From assembly GCA_945871945.1 (NCBI GenBank), contig CAMBXY010000078.1, forward strand, positions 1 through 6,793: 6,793 nucleotides of DNA, read 5' to 3'. Below, in pieces: positions 6,549 to 6,793 of this stretch. A program made the translations under genes and the position numbers. Below the pieces are notes generated by a model, which was given only the letters and a program-made list of their open reading frames with translations, was not told the DNA's origin and searched no databases. How positions within the stretch are numbered: the stretch's first letter is position 1; each line of letters opens with the position of its first letter. Source of the DNA: Bordetella parapertussis. GTDB lineage: Bacteria > Pseudomonadota > Gammaproteobacteria > Burkholderiales > Burkholderiaceae_C.

Positions 6549-6793
6549 ATGCTGACCAAACGTGCTTTTTTCCATCGCTGTGCATTTTGTATGGCCGGTG
6601 CTTACAGCTTGGATGCTTTTTCCCGCGATGGGGTAGAGGTGGGTAAGCAGTCCAATTTCACCAAGCTCGTGCCTGCCGCCGAGGTCGAAGGCAGCGCCCT
6701 CACCCAATACAACCAAATGCTCAAGCAAGCCTCGGACAAAAATGCGCTGGCGCCAGATAACCATCCCCAAGTGCTGCGGCTACGCTCTATTTC
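6549..6793 (+). CDS. N-terminus of probable M48-family metallopeptidase, truncated by window edge
   Basis: Only the first 81 codons are visible; the frame is still open at the right edge. The start MLTKRAFFHRCAFCMAG has two basic residues followed by a short, weak hydrophobic stretch, which suggests an exported protein, although the signal peptide is not textbook. Downstream, VGKQSNFTKLVPAAEVEGSA and the segment with LAPDNHPQVLRLRSI match, as I recall, the region before the catalytic domain in betaproteobacterial Ste24/BepA/LoiP-like M48 zinc peptidases. The HExxH zinc motif would be beyond the window, so catalytic function is not shown here. AGAGG lies nine bases before the ATG at 6549, supporting that start. 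The gene is divergent from ampG across 37 bases. Periplasmic M48 proteases of this group take part in outer-membrane protein quality control, which fits the envelope theme. The family call rests on short-segment resemblance. Confidence 0.7.
   Translation, partial: MLTKRAFFHRCAFCMAGAYSLDAFSRDGVEVGKQSNFTKLVPAAEVEGSALTQYNQMLKQASDKNALAPDNHPQVLRLRSI

Noticed and set aside
6512..6559. A 16-residue N-terminal extension of AmpG starting at a TTG (6559)
   Set aside because: It would overlap the divergent M48 start, uses a rare start codon, and has no family resemblance; the ATG at 6511 has its own AAGGG site.
1..6793. CRISPR array, insertion sequence, tRNA/rRNA or prophage signature
   Set aside because: I saw no regularly spaced direct repeats, transposase or integrase frame, tRNA-like cloverleaf or rRNA sequence; the window is dense with ordinary chromosomal genes.

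Overview
The window looks like a chromosomal core segment from a betaproteobacterium of the order Burkholderiales, probably family Comamonadaceae (Limnohabitans/Rhodoferax-like). I base this on moderately high GC, the character of the encoded proteins (LplT, AmpG and the M48 peptidase start), and lplT lying next to and divergent from alr. The genus is a guess from memory of protein families. Coding density is very high: no stretch over 300 bases lacks a gene, the longest gap being the 132-base alr/lplT divergent region.

Layout. Positions 1-3925 hold four genes on the minus strand, reading right to left: lplT (lysophospholipid transporter), a DMT/EamA-family exporter, a cysteine-type glutathione/thioredoxin peroxidase, and a membrane-bound sensor histidine kinase that runs off the left edge. 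The junctions are 5 bases, a 4-base ATGA overlap, and 31 bases, so they very probably form one transcription unit. A plausible sigma70 promoter lies at 4010-4038. Divergent from it, alr (alanine racemase) runs on the plus strand at 4058-5152. Its stop codon is inside a terminator-like hairpin. Converging on alr is an ampG-type muropeptide permease (5177-6511, minus). Divergent from ampG, after a 37-base spacer, is the start of a secreted M48-type metallopeptidase (6549 to the right edge, plus).

How the genes relate. The right half is mainly about peptidoglycan: Alr makes D-alanine for the stem peptide and AmpG imports anhydromuropeptides for recycling. The M48 protein is probably an envelope protease. 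The left operon suggests envelope maintenance: lysophospholipid return to the inner membrane, peroxide or lipid-hydroperoxide removal, small-molecule export, and an orphan-looking sensor kinase. The functional link within that operon is inferred from arrangement only.

I saw no mobile elements, CRISPR array, tRNA, rRNA or obvious novel defence system. The items most worth a second look are the hairpin with the GGGGTCAGATCCC core over the alr stop codon, the perfect 8-base inverted repeat between the peroxidase and kinase genes, and the four-gene operon itself.
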